In this document: one piece after another, positions 34,594 through 43,236 of the stretch
How positions within the stretch are numbered: position 1 is the first letter of the stretch
How the letters are laid out: every line of letters begins with the position of its first letter
Source: JBFONV01 sp040779335
GTDB taxonomy: Bacteria; Pseudomonadota; Gammaproteobacteria; Enterobacterales; Alteromonadaceae
Length of the DNA: 64,000 bases
NCBI GenBank assembly: GCA_040779335.1
Contig: JBFONV010000001.1
Location: 310,001-374,000 of the forward strand
Direction: 5' to 3'
Made by a program: the position numbers and the translations under genes
The notes under the pieces: generated by a model
What the model was told of the DNA's origin: nothing
The model's input: only the letters and a program-made list of their open reading frames with translations
The model's database searches: none

Positions 34594-35682
34594 TTAAGAA
34601 TCAATATAAACGGGGATCCGTTGACGCCCGAAACAGTGTTGATACTGCTCAAAACGCCCTGCCAGTTGATGGCCGCAATTAAGACAACAACCTTTGCTGT
34701 CCAAATTATACCGATCTAGTTGATACCAATCTCGCTCAATGGCTACATGGTGGCAATTTGGACAATAAGTGCTGTCTGATTCGGTATCAGAAACGTTACC
34801 ACAATAAACATAATTGAGACCATAACTTAGTGCTATTTTTCTTGCTCTGAGCAAGGTAGACAGCGGGGTGTTACTTTTATCAAGCATTTTAAAATCTGGA
34901 TGAAAAGCGGAAAAATGTAATGGTACATCTGGCCCTAAGTTCTCGCGGATCCATTGGCACATTTGATGTAGTTCGCTATCGCTATCATTTTCATCAGGGA
35001 TCAATAACGTGGTGATCTCAAACCATACTTGGGTTTCATTTTTTAGGTAAAGCAGAGTGTCTAGCACTGGCTGTAAATTACCATGACAAATCTTTCGATA
35101 AAAATGTTCGGTAAAGGCTTTTAAGTCGACATTGGCGGCATCCATATAATTAAAAAATTCTATGCGAGGTTCATCACAGACATAACCCGCAGTAACCGCG
35201 ACGCTTTTTATGTTTAAATCATGGGCTGCCTGTGCCGCATCGATAGCATATTCCAAAAAAATGATCGGATCATTGTAAGTAAAAGCGATACTTTTACACT
35301 GATGTTGCTGTGCTGATTTCGCTAATTGCTCGGGTGACGCGGCGTTAGATAAGGTGTCAATTTCTCGAGATTTACTGATGTCCCAGTTTTGGCAAAACTG
35401 ACAACTTAAATTACATCCTGCTGTGCCCAAAGACAATACACTAGAACCAGGATAAAAGTGGTTTAATGGTTTTTTTTCAATTGGATCAATACAAAACCCG
35501 GAAGAGCGACCGTAACTGGTTAAGACAATTTCACCTTGATGATGCATGCGAATATAGCAGGCACCGCGCTTGCCCTCTCGCAATTGGCAGTGTTTGGGAC
35601 AGACATCACATACTACTCGACCATCTGGCAGTTTATGCCAGAATTCGGTCGGATGATATTGCGATAAATTAGCTTGATTCAT
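34594..35682 (-). CDS. amrS: AmmeMemoRadiSam system radical SAM enzyme
   Basis: This 362-residue radical SAM protein has the cluster motif CNLSCQFCQNW (CxxxCxxC) near residue 95, preceded by a Cys-rich N-terminal region (CDVCPKHCQLREGKRGACY). A C-terminal zinc-ribbon-like part (CPNCHH and CLNCGH) follows. It resembles pyruvate-formate-lyase-activating enzymes and is the RadiSam member of the AmmeMemoRadiSam set, whose substrate is not known to me. It is divergent from the Memo and AMMECR1 genes across 80 bases, so all three components sit together, supporting a joint function. Confidence 0.85.
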   Translation of the reverse strand: MNQANLSQYHPTEFWHKLPDGRVVCDVCPKHCQLREGKRGACYIRMHHQGEIVLTSYGRSSGFCIDPIEKKPLNHFYPGSSVLSLGTAGCNLSCQFCQNWDISKSREIDTLSNAASPEQLAKSAQQHQCKSIAFTYNDPIIFLEYAIDAAQAAHDLNIKSVAVTAGYVCDEPRIEFFNYMDAANVDLKAFTEHFYRKICHGNLQPVLDTLLYLKNETQVWFEITTLLIPDENDSDSELHQMCQWIRENLGPDVPLHFSAFHPDFKMLDKSNTPLSTLLRARKIALSYGLNYVYCGNVSDTESDSTYCPNCHHVAIERDWYQLDRYNLDSKGCCLNCGHQLAGRFEQYQHCFGRQRIPVYIDS

Positions 35683-35762
35683 GATCTGTACTAAAATGAT
35701 ATTAAGTACTAAGTATAGATAAAATGTTGCATATAGATATGCATCGGTCTATGGGGGAAAAG

Positions 35763-36542
35763 ATGAAAGATCGTCCCAGTGCAGTCAGTGGTCTATTTTA
35801 TCCTAGTGAACCTGATGAACTAGGACGAAATATCAGCGAAATGTTCAAGAAAGTGACCACAACAAACTACCGCCCCAAAGGCTTGATAGTTCCCCATGCT
35901 GGCTATTGTTTTTCTGGCGAAGTAGCAGCGCATGGTTATCGCTTATTACAGGATATAGCTGGTGATATTGACACTGTCATTTTGCTTGGACCTAGCCATA
36001 AAGTCTATGTTCAAGGATGTGTATTATCAAGCTTTTCAAGTTTTTCGACACCGCTAGGAAAAATTTTAGTCAACAGAGATATCTGCGACAAATTGCTTGA
36101 TTTAGGATTGGCTAGTGAGATGGATGAAGCCCACCTGTGGGAGCATTCGCTAGAAGTTCAATTACCCTTTTTACAAACCGCTTTAGTTGATTTTAATATT
36201 GTGCCAGTAGTGGTGGGTGAATGTGCTCAGAAAACGGTCAAGCAGTTGCTTAATGCGCTAAAAAATATCGACAATACTCTCATTGTGGTTAGTACCGATC
36301 TAAGCCACTATCATGGCTACAGTATGGCGCAAGCACTAGATACTATTACTATTGATCATATCTTAAATTTTCAATCCGTACTTCAGCCACAAGATGCCTG
36401 TGGCTGCTACGCTTTGAATGGCTTTATTGATTATTGTCACGAAAATCATTGGTCAATATCTTTGTTAAAGCGAGCGAATTCAGGAGATTATGGCAGTGAT
36501 AAACGAGAGGTCGTTGGCTATGCCAGTTTCGCCGCGTTTTGA
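35763..36542 (+). CDS. Memo-family protein (AmmeMemoRadiSam system B)
   Basis: This 259-residue protein matches the MEMO1 family, related to LigB-type nonhaem iron dioxygenases. VPHAGYCFSGEVAAHGY, LLGPSHKVYV, HLWEHSLEVQLPFLQ and STDLSHYH hold the conserved His residues around the presumed metal site, and ACGCYALN supplies the conserved Cys. Start 35763 is selected because GGGGGAAAAG stands immediately upstream and it gives the family's usual length; earlier ATGs lack such a site. It overlaps the AMMECR1 gene by 53 bases (or 23 from the alternative start), implying coupling. Confidence 0.87.
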   Translation: MKDRPSAVSGLFYPSEPDELGRNISEMFKKVTTTNYRPKGLIVPHAGYCFSGEVAAHGYRLLQDIAGDIDTVILLGPSHKVYVQGCVLSSFSSFSTPLGKILVNRDICDKLLDLGLASEMDEAHLWEHSLEVQLPFLQTALVDFNIVPVVVGECAQKTVKQLLNALKNIDNTLIVVSTDLSHYHGYSMAQALDTITIDHILNFQSVLQPQDACGCYALNGFIDYCHENHWSISLLKRANSGDYGSDKREVVGYASFAAF

Positions 36543-37104
36543 ATTAACCGCCAATGAGTGCCAGCAACTGAAACACATGATTTGGCAAGTCCTCACTTTT
36601 GCTGTCGATAATGGCACATTTAAACTGCCGGAAAAACCATCTACAGAGAACCTTAATAAAATAGCAGCGACTTTCACTACGTTATACTGTTATGAGCGTT
36701 TAAGAGGCTGTATTGGCACAACCATCGCGACTAAACCTTTGTGGCATGACGTATGTTATCACGCATATTGCAGTGCCTTTGAAGACAACCGTTTTTCACC
36801 GTTAACTAAGCCAGAATTGGCGCATCTGAGTGTCGATGTTTCAGTTTTGTCGGAGATGATTGAATTTGAAAATCGTGGCGAACAAGCCTTGTTGAATGCG
36901 TTAGAGGTTGGCGTTGATGGACTGTTGTTGCAACAAGGGGGTCGAAGTGCAATTTTTTTACCAAGTGTCTGGGAAAGTTTGTCGACCCCTAAAACATTCT
37001 TACAAGCGCTAAAATCAAAAGGCGGATGGTCAAGTGATTATTGGCACATGGATATAAAGTTATATCGCTTTACCACGACAATCTTTCACTTTAAATATTA
37101 TTAA
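36490..37104 (+). CDS. AMMECR1-domain protein (AmmeMemoRadiSam system A)
   Basis: This 204-residue protein carries the AMMECR1 signature LRGCIGT near residue 75, with AFEDNRFSPLT and a downstream DGLLLQQGGRSAIFLPSVW segment, as in the human AMMECR1 domain and bacterial homologues. The biochemical activity is unknown; the fixed linkage with Memo and the radical SAM enzyme suggests a shared modification pathway. Two starts are possible: 36490 (AGGAG 3-4 bases upstream) or 36520 (GAGAGG upstream); both overlap the Memo gene. Confidence 0.87.
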   Translation: MAVINERSLAMPVSPRFELTANECQQLKHMIWQVLTFAVDNGTFKLPEKPSTENLNKIAATFTTLYCYERLRGCIGTTIATKPLWHDVCYHAYCSAFEDNRFSPLTKPELAHLSVDVSVLSEMIEFENRGEQALLNALEVGVDGLLLQQGGRSAIFLPSVWESLSTPKTFLQALKSKGGWSSDYWHMDIKLYRFTTTIFHFKYY

Positions 37105-37111
37105 GTTAGTA

Positions 37112-37151
37112 ACTCAACCCGCGACTTAGCACGGTGCATTGAGTATTTTTT
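37112..37151. terminator. weak terminator-like hairpin
   Basis: ACTCAA (37112-37117) pairs with TTGAGT (37139-37144) around a large loop, followed by a T7 run on the plus strand. It lies between the convergent AMMECR1 and VOC genes. Confidence 0.4.
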
Positions 37152-37154
37152 TGT

Positions 37155-37544
37155 TTATGACTCTTGGTCGATTATCTCAACTCGCCAAGGCGGATTTAGA
37201 CGATTATGACCCGCATAATACAATTTTATTTTATTGCCTGAAGGATCATAAATGATGGCTTCACGCCACAGATAAGATTGCTCAGTAGGTAGTTGTTCAA
37301 ATTTCAGCCCTCTATCAGATAACTCGCTAACCCATTGATCTAAGTTTTCATGTTCAAAATAAATAGTGGCTCCATTTTTAAAATCATTCTCGTCTAAAGA
37401 AAGTGAAAATGTTGCGCCATTATCTGGACATTCAAACCGAGCATAGTGATCGGTATCGACTATTTGGGTAAATCCTAATTTTCGATAGAATTCAGTCGCT
37501 AATGCCATGTTTTTAACCGGCAACGTTACTTGATTAAGGTTCAT
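37155..37544 (-). CDS. VOC/glyoxalase-family protein
   Basis: This 129-residue protein has the vicinal-oxygen-chelate fold: it opens with VTLPVKNMALATEFYRKLGF, the standard first beta-alpha unit, and ends with AIIYDPSGNKIKLYY, the standard final strand bearing a Glu/Lys-type ligand position. Family members include glyoxalase I, dioxygenases and resistance proteins; specificity is unknown. Confidence 0.82.
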   Translation of the reverse strand: MNLNQVTLPVKNMALATEFYRKLGFTQIVDTDHYARFECPDNGATFSLSLDENDFKNGATIYFEHENLDQWVSELSDRGLKFEQLPTEQSYLWREAIIYDPSGNKIKLYYAGHNRLNPPWRVEIIDQES

Positions 37545-37785
37545 TATTCTGCCTTTCCTTAGCCTGTGGGTGAAAACACCTAGCTGTTATTTGTTTGGTA
37601 AATTAACAGCGGTGCCATGCTATTTTATCGAAACGAGAATCTTTGTATATATAGATAATGGTGTGTAAATGTAAAAGTTTATTAACAGTATTAAGTTATA
37701 AATGAATGACTTGGCGGAATTAGTGCGTTATACCGTAAAGATGAACTGATAAATATAGATGAACTGATAAATAGAGGTGAGTAGA

Positions 37786-38511
37786 TTAAACACGCTTAAA
37801 TAGTATTTTTTGGCAAGCCCAAAAGATAATACCAGCGTTAAAGATAATGCTTACCCCAATGACGGCGAATAAATCAGGTGCCTTCATTAAGGTACTCATT
37901 AAAGAGTCTTGGTAATAAAAAAACCATTGATGATTATCGGGGAAAACAACCTGATGTAGCCAGTAAAATATTGTCGTAAAACCCAAAAGAGAGAAGAGGG
38001 CAACGCTCGCAGTTACTATAATAACAAATAATGTAAGTTGCTGTTTGACTGGCGGAGGTTGAACTTTCTTCCAATAGATGAAAACCATGCAAAGTACAAA
38101 TATTAAGGTGTTGTATAGCCAAAAAGTCATTAAATTATCGATGAGTTTGGCAACATCTTGAAGGTGAATAACCTCACTTGGCGTGAGTAACGCATTTTCG
38201 ATTAGACTGTTGGTGTCAGGCGATTTAACCTTATATTGAATGCTAGATAATCCTTCACCTTGGGCGTGAATAGCATGGTTTATCTCAGCAAATAATCGAT
38301 AATGCTCATTCGAGGATGTGAGGATAAAGTCTTGCTTATGCTGTTTGTTTTGCGGAGCATATTCGTTAATGTGATCTCCAATATTAAGTGCTTGGTACCA
38401 CAAGGGGTAACCAAAATCCGTAATTTTGTGGAACTGCCAGCTCACCCCTATTGAAAATAAGAGACAGGTAATAGAGAAAAACAACCAGAGTAAAAAATGA
38501 GCGGGTTTCAA
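37786..38511 (-). CDS. DUF1461-like integral membrane protein
   Basis: This 241-residue protein has one N-terminal helix, a periplasmic segment of about 100 residues and three C-terminal helices. LTPSEVIHLQDVAKLI matches the conserved E-x-x-HLxDV segment of DUF1461 proteins and WLHQVVFPDNHQWFF the Fx2-3FPxxxWxF segment. In Gram-positive bacteria a DUF1461 member (Lit) moves an acyl chain within lipoproteins; whether this Gram-negative relative does so is unknown. The TTG start is inferred because no ATG lies before the first helix. Confidence 0.6.
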   Translation of the reverse strand: MKPAHFLLWLFFSITCLLFSIGVSWQFHKITDFGYPLWYQALNIGDHINEYAPQNKQHKQDFILTSSNEHYRLFAEINHAIHAQGEGLSSIQYKVKSPDTNSLIENALLTPSEVIHLQDVAKLIDNLMTFWLYNTLIFVLCMVFIYWKKVQPPPVKQQLTLFVIIVTASVALFSLLGFTTIFYWLHQVVFPDNHQWFFYYQDSLMSTLMKAPDLFAVIGVSIIFNAGIIFWACQKILFKRV

Positions 38512-38601
38512 GTTAGGTTCGATAATATTTGACTTAAAGAAAGTCTAACATAGTTGTTTATTAAGTTGGCGAGCATATTAAAATAAGGGGCGATAATTCT
38601 A

Positions 38602-39300
38602 TTATTTGCGCTTATCCATTTCTTGTTGAAGAACATCAGTGAGTGGCTGCAATAGATCTTTATGCTTTTTATGGATGTAATGATAAGCCTCAAAATTCAT
38701 GAGTTCAAACGATTGAAATTTCTCGGGGTCAATTTCAAGAATATTGCCAAAACCCTCTACTTCTAGTGAAATAACATACTCAAGACGGCTTTTTTCTAAT
38801 ACGTTACCTAAGCTTTTGACTATTGGTATATTATAACTTGAAGCATTAAAGTCACGTATAAAAGTTGAACTGATCGTCGAGTCTCCATTTACCCCGATCA
38901 CTTTGGTGGAATCATCGAGTATTGATTTGTCACAGGTAACTGTTGGTAGGCAGTTAAGAATTACATGCCCCTTAGAAATTAGCACGGGTACCCTAATTAA
39001 ATTTGTTGCGTGTTTTTCTACAGTACTCAGTCGCACCAGTTCTGCATCCAATTCACCTGAATCTGTCAACTTTAAGGCGCGATCAGGGGGGATTTGATAA
39101 AATGCTAGTTTAAACCCTAATTGTGCATAGCTGCTGGTAATAATCGTTTTAATTTGCTCAACAAATTTATTTTCGACCAACACGGGAATTTTTATGGTCG
39201 GCTTTATTTCTTCAGCGGATGAACCAAAACTTGAACCTACCAGTAAAAGTGCGATTACTATGCGATGGGAAAGCTTGCTTGATAATGTATCCATACTCAT
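38602..39300 (-). CDS. periplasmic solute-binding-like protein (SBP family 3)
   Basis: This 232-residue protein has a signal peptide (about residues 1-29, ending SSA). The body resembles extracellular solute-binding proteins of family 3 (IIITSSYAQLGFKLAFYQIPPDRALKL, then SGELDAELVRLS, the usual first-lobe pattern). No ABC permease or ATPase is adjacent, so it may be an orphan sensor or a degenerate transporter part. ATGs at 39300 and 39294 are both possible starts. Confidence 0.7.
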   Translation of the reverse strand: MSMDTLSSKLSHRIVIALLLVGSSFGSSAEEIKPTIKIPVLVENKFVEQIKTIITSSYAQLGFKLAFYQIPPDRALKLTDSGELDAELVRLSTVEKHATNLIRVPVLISKGHVILNCLPTVTCDKSILDDSTKVIGVNGDSTISSTFIRDFNASSYNIPIVKSLGNVLEKSRLEYVISLEVEGFGNILEIDPEKFQSFELMNFEAYHYIHKKHKDLLQPLTDVLQQEMDKRK

Positions 39301-39471
39301 CGTCTGCTATTCAATTATTTGGGCTTAAGTATGGTCGATAATTAATCTTTTTCCTATTCATTTGTTGTTAGTTACTCTAGCTAGCAGCGTCGGCTAAGTA
39401 GAGGATTGATTATTTCAAGAACTACTATATTGTACTTAATGACAAAATAGCCAAAGTGAGTATATTCAATA

Positions 39472-39936
39472 ATGTCCCCCAAATTAGAGCGATGGGCTTT
39501 GATCCGTGATGCGTTTGTGTTTCAAGTGAAACTAGGTTTAGATGCGCTCAGAGACCTGTTGTTAAGTCCGTTTTCAGTATTATCGGTTATTGTTGATATT
39601 GTTCGAAATCCTACAGTTCAAGATAGTTATTTCTACCGACTGATGAAGTTAGGTCATAAGAGCGATCATTGGATTAATTTATTTGGCACACGAAAACCGA
39701 GTGAGACTAGTTCTAATCAGATAGAACAATGTCTAGATGAGCAAGACTTAACTGTTAACCAAAGTGAAGATGACAATGTCGATCAATTATTTATTCGTGT
39801 TGAAGCATTATTAAAGGAGCAACACAGTAAAGGGACATTAACTGCGTCCGCGAAAAGCACCATAGATCGTTATTTAAATAAAATTGCCAATAAACAGCCC
39901 GAGCAATTCGATAAACAAGCCGATAAAAATGAATAA
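39472..39936 (+). CDS. hypothetical protein (154 aa)
   Basis: I recognise no family. The N-terminal 70 residues are amphipathic to hydrophobic (FQVKLGLDALRDLLLSPFSV) and could lie on the membrane; a loop with WINLFG follows; the C-terminal half is acidic and helical (DDNVDQLFIRVEALLKEQ). There is no signal peptide and the ribosome-binding site is weak. Its ordered composition over the full frame suggests a real gene. Confidence 0.55.
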   Translation: MSPKLERWALIRDAFVFQVKLGLDALRDLLLSPFSVLSVIVDIVRNPTVQDSYFYRLMKLGHKSDHWINLFGTRKPSETSSNQIEQCLDEQDLTVNQSEDDNVDQLFIRVEALLKEQHSKGTLTASAKSTIDRYLNKIANKQPEQFDKQADKNE

Positions 39937-40027
39937 TGTTTTCTCTATTACCCCGGCATACCTGTCACTTTACAAAACACACATGAAGGTATATTGTATA
40001 CAAAAATAACCTTTTGATATAAATACC

Positions 40028-41020
40028 ATGATTAAAAACTCTTCCTCGATATTGCCATTTAGCCCTGCGGCGTTATCAATGTTGTCCTTTAGTCTTTTGC
40101 TTTATGGCTGCGTTAGCGGCAAAAATACCTCACATGTAAATCAAGGGAATACAGCAAAATTAGTTTCTACTGCAATCCATAATGATAAACAAAGCGTGAG
40201 TGAATTGACGGCTGATAATGTACTTGCCGTTGATGAAGTACTCACTCAACAGCATCATTGTAATGACACTATCGTTATTCGTTCACAACAATTAAGCACA
40301 GAAAAAAGATTGGCGGCTTGTGAGATACTGGTAGCACAAGAACAGAAATTTCATCATATCTTTGCTAGTGATAACAAGCCAGTAGCAGACGATAATAATC
40401 ATACGATGCGCGCGAATGTTTATCATAGCCGCGATGAATTTGTGAAATATGCCACCGCTCATTTTATCATGCCGACCACTAATGGCGGCATGTACTTAGA
40501 AGGCTATCCCGATAAAGCTGGTAACCAAGCTGAATTTGTTGCTTATGAACGTAATGGTCAAATCTGGAATTTGCGCCACGAATATGTACATTATCTTGAT
40601 GGCAGATTTAATAAGTATGGTGATTACTGTAACGGCTTGCATGATGATCATCAGGGGCCAGAGTTCTGCCCTTCGCCTCATTTACCTTATCCTCATATAA
40701 TTTGGTGGGCAGAAGGTGTTGCTGAATATATTGCGCATGATACTAACAACCCTGATGCAGTTGCTTTGGCGAAAGAGAAAACTTTTAGCTTAAGCGAGTT
40801 GTTTAATACCAGTAGCAATAACAATACCGGTAGCGATAGAGTCTATCGATGGGGATATTTGGCGGTACGCTTTATGATGGAAAATCATCGCGCTGACATC
40901 GATGAAATGCTGTCGTTAACACGTCAGGGAGATTGGCAGGGATATCAAAATTTGCTGAAATCTTGGGGAACAAGTTTCGATGACGAGTTTGAACAATGGC
41001 TTGATAGCTTAAGTCAATAA
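40028..41020 (+). CDS. lipoprotein with M9 collagenase-like catalytic site
   Basis: This 330-residue protein has a lipobox LYGC (Cys28), so it should be anchored in the outer or inner membrane. HEYVHYLDGRF (HExxH, near residue 184) and WWAEGVAEYIA (Glu ligand about 45 residues later) match the metal site of M9 collagenases, in which HEYxHYLDGRF is typical. The activator and collagen-binding domains of classical enzymes are absent; only the peptidase subdomain remains. The substrate is unknown, and true collagenolysis should not be assumed. Confidence 0.75.
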   Translation: MIKNSSSILPFSPAALSMLSFSLLLYGCVSGKNTSHVNQGNTAKLVSTAIHNDKQSVSELTADNVLAVDEVLTQQHHCNDTIVIRSQQLSTEKRLAACEILVAQEQKFHHIFASDNKPVADDNNHTMRANVYHSRDEFVKYATAHFIMPTTNGGMYLEGYPDKAGNQAEFVAYERNGQIWNLRHEYVHYLDGRFNKYGDYCNGLHDDHQGPEFCPSPHLPYPHIIWWAEGVAEYIAHDTNNPDAVALAKEKTFSLSELFNTSSNNNTGSDRVYRWGYLAVRFMMENHRADIDEMLSLTRQGDWQGYQNLLKSWGTSFDDEFEQWLDSLSQ

Positions 41021-41129
41021 CACCAGACTATAGCGGTTAACTATATTTGTCACGTTGCAGTAAATTATCACTATCAACGTCGCCTCCTTATCGGTAAACT
41101 AGCGCTTTTGTTATTTTATTCTAAATGAT

Positions 41130-41621
41130 ATGAGCGCAGCCTTTTCTTATTCAACAACGTTTATCTTAAATAAGCCTCATTTTAATGAATGCTTTTCGCA
41201 GTCTGTTACCGTAGATCGATCATGGCGGAAATATACTAAAACGGCGATTCTAATTTCATTGGGCGCGTATTGGCTGTTTTTCACCGCAGTAAGTACTTAC
41301 CTTGCATGGTTTATGGTCGGACTAGGCGTCCTCGATATAATTGCCTTGCGCTACCAACAACCATGGTGGGTGGCTAGGCAAATGCTAAGTAGAGCAGCTA
41401 ATAGTGAGATCACCTTGATTATTGACGACGTTGGTATTACCACCAAATCCGCATATAACAATGCCGTTATTTTATGGCAAGATATCAACAAACTGATCGC
41501 AACCGATTGTGGTTTTTTAATCGAGCATAAAAACGGGAGAAGTTATTTGTCGAATCAATGTTTAGATCAGTCGGCAATTACTTATTTGTTATCAAAAGAA
41601 ATGGCCACCAATCAATCGTAA
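41130..41621 (+). CDS. YcxB-like membrane protein
   Basis: This 163-residue protein has two hydrophobic helices (about residues 38-72) and a C-terminal YcxB-type domain (ITLIIDDVGITTKSAYNNAVILWQDINKL, then a strand pair). The function of YcxB proteins is unknown. It precedes and overlaps the TauE/SafE permease gene by one base (TAATG), suggesting co-translation. Confidence 0.65.
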   Translation: MSAAFSYSTTFILNKPHFNECFSQSVTVDRSWRKYTKTAILISLGAYWLFFTAVSTYLAWFMVGLGVLDIIALRYQQPWWVARQMLSRAANSEITLIIDDVGITTKSAYNNAVILWQDINKLIATDCGFLIEHKNGRSYLSNQCLDQSAITYLLSKEMATNQS

Positions 41622-42508
41622 TGCTCGTTGATACTACTAAAGCCAATATATTGAAAAGCGGTAAATTCATCACTGCTTTTAGCCTGGTATGGCTAGCCTT
41701 TATTGTCTTGTCACCTTTATCTATTGATACCTTAACAGATTACGTCACTTTTATTGTCGTTGGCATCACTGGGGCGATATTCGCTAATTCAACTGGCGCG
41801 GGTGGCGGTGTTATTTTTATCCCCTTGTTTAATTTTTTAAATTTTAGTGAGTTGCAATCTGTCGCGACGAGTTTTGCTATTCAGTGTTTCGGTATGACGG
41901 CGGGCGCATATACTTGGTGGCATCATTATCAGACTCAAAAATCCGACTTAAGGTTATGGCAGGGCTTTAAACGTATTGTTGCGGTAACAGGGTTGGCTGC
42001 CGTGCTTGGTTTGTGGTTGGTTTATTTCGGCGAGCTTGTTTCACCGTCTAGCTTGCATAACAGTTTTAGTTGGTTTTCACTACTACTGGGCATCTTTATC
42101 ATTGTTAGTGTGTTTATGGTTAAACCGCAAAGGGACAGCAGTAAATTGCTGGCCATTGATTGGTTAATGCTTGTTATTATTGGCTTAGGCGGTGGAGCGA
42201 TAACGGCTTGGCTATCGGTGGGCGTAGGAGAATTGCTTGCCATTTACCTTATTTTAAGGCGTTTTGATATCAATATGGCGATAGCCTCTGCGGTACTTGT
42301 ATCGGCTATTACTGTCTGGAGTGGTATATGGCATCATACTGTGCTTAATTTTCAAGTGTATTGGCAGGTTGTGTTGTTTGCTGGTCCTGGTGCTGTGCTA
42401 GGTGGTGTATTAGCGAAAACGTTAGTTACACATCTCAGTGCTGTTCGCTTAAAATTATTCTTCGCTTCTTGGTTGCTGGTTATCGGTGTTTTTGGGGTAA
42501 GCACTTAA
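41621..42508 (+). CDS. TauE/SafE-family permease
   Basis: This 295-residue membrane protein has eight or so helices and the two-fold pattern of TSUP transporters: GITGAIFANSTGAGGGVIFIPL in the first half and GLGGGAITAWLSVGVGELLAIYL in the second. Homologues export sulfite or organosulfonates; the substrate here is unknown. The start ATG overlaps the stop of the preceding gene; an earlier in-frame start at 41558 would lie inside that gene and is rejected. Confidence 0.85.
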   Translation: MLVDTTKANILKSGKFITAFSLVWLAFIVLSPLSIDTLTDYVTFIVVGITGAIFANSTGAGGGVIFIPLFNFLNFSELQSVATSFAIQCFGMTAGAYTWWHHYQTQKSDLRLWQGFKRIVAVTGLAAVLGLWLVYFGELVSPSSLHNSFSWFSLLLGIFIIVSVFMVKPQRDSSKLLAIDWLMLVIIGLGGGAITAWLSVGVGELLAIYLILRRFDINMAIASAVLVSAITVWSGIWHHTVLNFQVYWQVVLFAGPGAVLGGVLAKTLVTHLSAVRLKLFFASWLLVIGVFGVST

Positions 42509-42676
42509 TGACACTTTATGCTCTTATTGGTTTTTTCAATCACTAAATGCCGTTAATTTTAATTATTTTTTCCACTTTTTGGGGCTAGAGATCCACAAAG
42601 TCCCACAATTTCATCAACTTCCTTATAAGCCTCAATTTTGTTGGCGTCCAGCCTGATCAAATTAACAAAACTTTCC

Positions 42677-42713
42677 TTGACATGAGTTGACTTAAGTCTC
42701 TAAACTGTATAAA
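42677..42713 (+). promoter_or_regulatory. probable mraZ/dcw promoter
   Basis: TTGACA (42677-42682) with TAAACT (42701-42706) gives an 18-base spacer; TTGACT (42687-42692) with TATAAA (42708-42713) gives 15. Either could be used. The operator repeats overlap the expected start region. Confidence 0.55.
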
Positions 42714-42739
42714 TGTGGAAAAAAGTGGGGAAAAGTGGA
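42714..42739 (+). promoter_or_regulatory. MraZ operator: three 10-bp-phased GTGG boxes
   Basis: GTGG occurs at 42715-42718, 42725-42728 and 42735-42738, exactly 10 bases apart, with A-rich spacers. MraZ is known to bind direct TGGGN-type repeats at this period upstream of its own gene, so this is very likely its autoregulatory site. Confidence 0.8.
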
Positions 42740-42769
42740 TCTTAAGAATTCACGACAATAAAAAGCATT

Positions 42770-43228
42770 ATGTTTAGAGGCACTAGCGCAATTACGCTCG
42801 ACAGTAAAAATAGGATCACGATGCCAACAAGGTATCGCGAGGAGCTATTTGCTGATTGCCAAGGAAAAATGGTGTGTACCGTTGATATTCAACATGCTTG
42901 TTTACTGCTTTATCCGCTTCCTGAATGGGAAGAAATTGAACTTAAATTATGTAATTTATCGAGTATGAATCCGCAAGAGCGATTACTTCAACAAGTGTTG
43001 TTGGGAAATGCATCGGATTGTGAAATTGATAAAAGTGGCCGTTTATTGATCAACGGCCCATTAAGACAGCATGCAAATTTAGAAAAAAATATCATGTTGG
43101 TTGGACAATTGAAAAAATTTGAAATTTGGAGCGAATCGGCTTGGCAAGAGCAAATGCAACAAGGCATTAGCAAAATCCAGTCGGGTGAAATCGAACTAAC
43201 AGAGCGTTTACTCGATCTGTCATTATAA
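42770..43228 (+). CDS. mraZ: MraZ, dcw-cluster transcriptional regulator
   Basis: This 152-residue protein has two SpoVT/AbrB-like MraZ repeats; MFRGTSAITLDSKNRITMPTRYRE is the canonical N-terminus and the second DxxGR motif is DKSGRLLING near residue 85. It binds the repeats upstream and represses the dcw operon. It is the first gene of the cluster, followed after 8 bases by rsmH. Confidence 0.95.
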   Translation: MFRGTSAITLDSKNRITMPTRYREELFADCQGKMVCTVDIQHACLLLYPLPEWEEIELKLCNLSSMNPQERLLQQVLLGNASDCEIDKSGRLLINGPLRQHANLEKNIMLVGQLKKFEIWSESAWQEQMQQGISKIQSGEIELTERLLDLSL

Positions 43229-43236
43229 CTATAACG

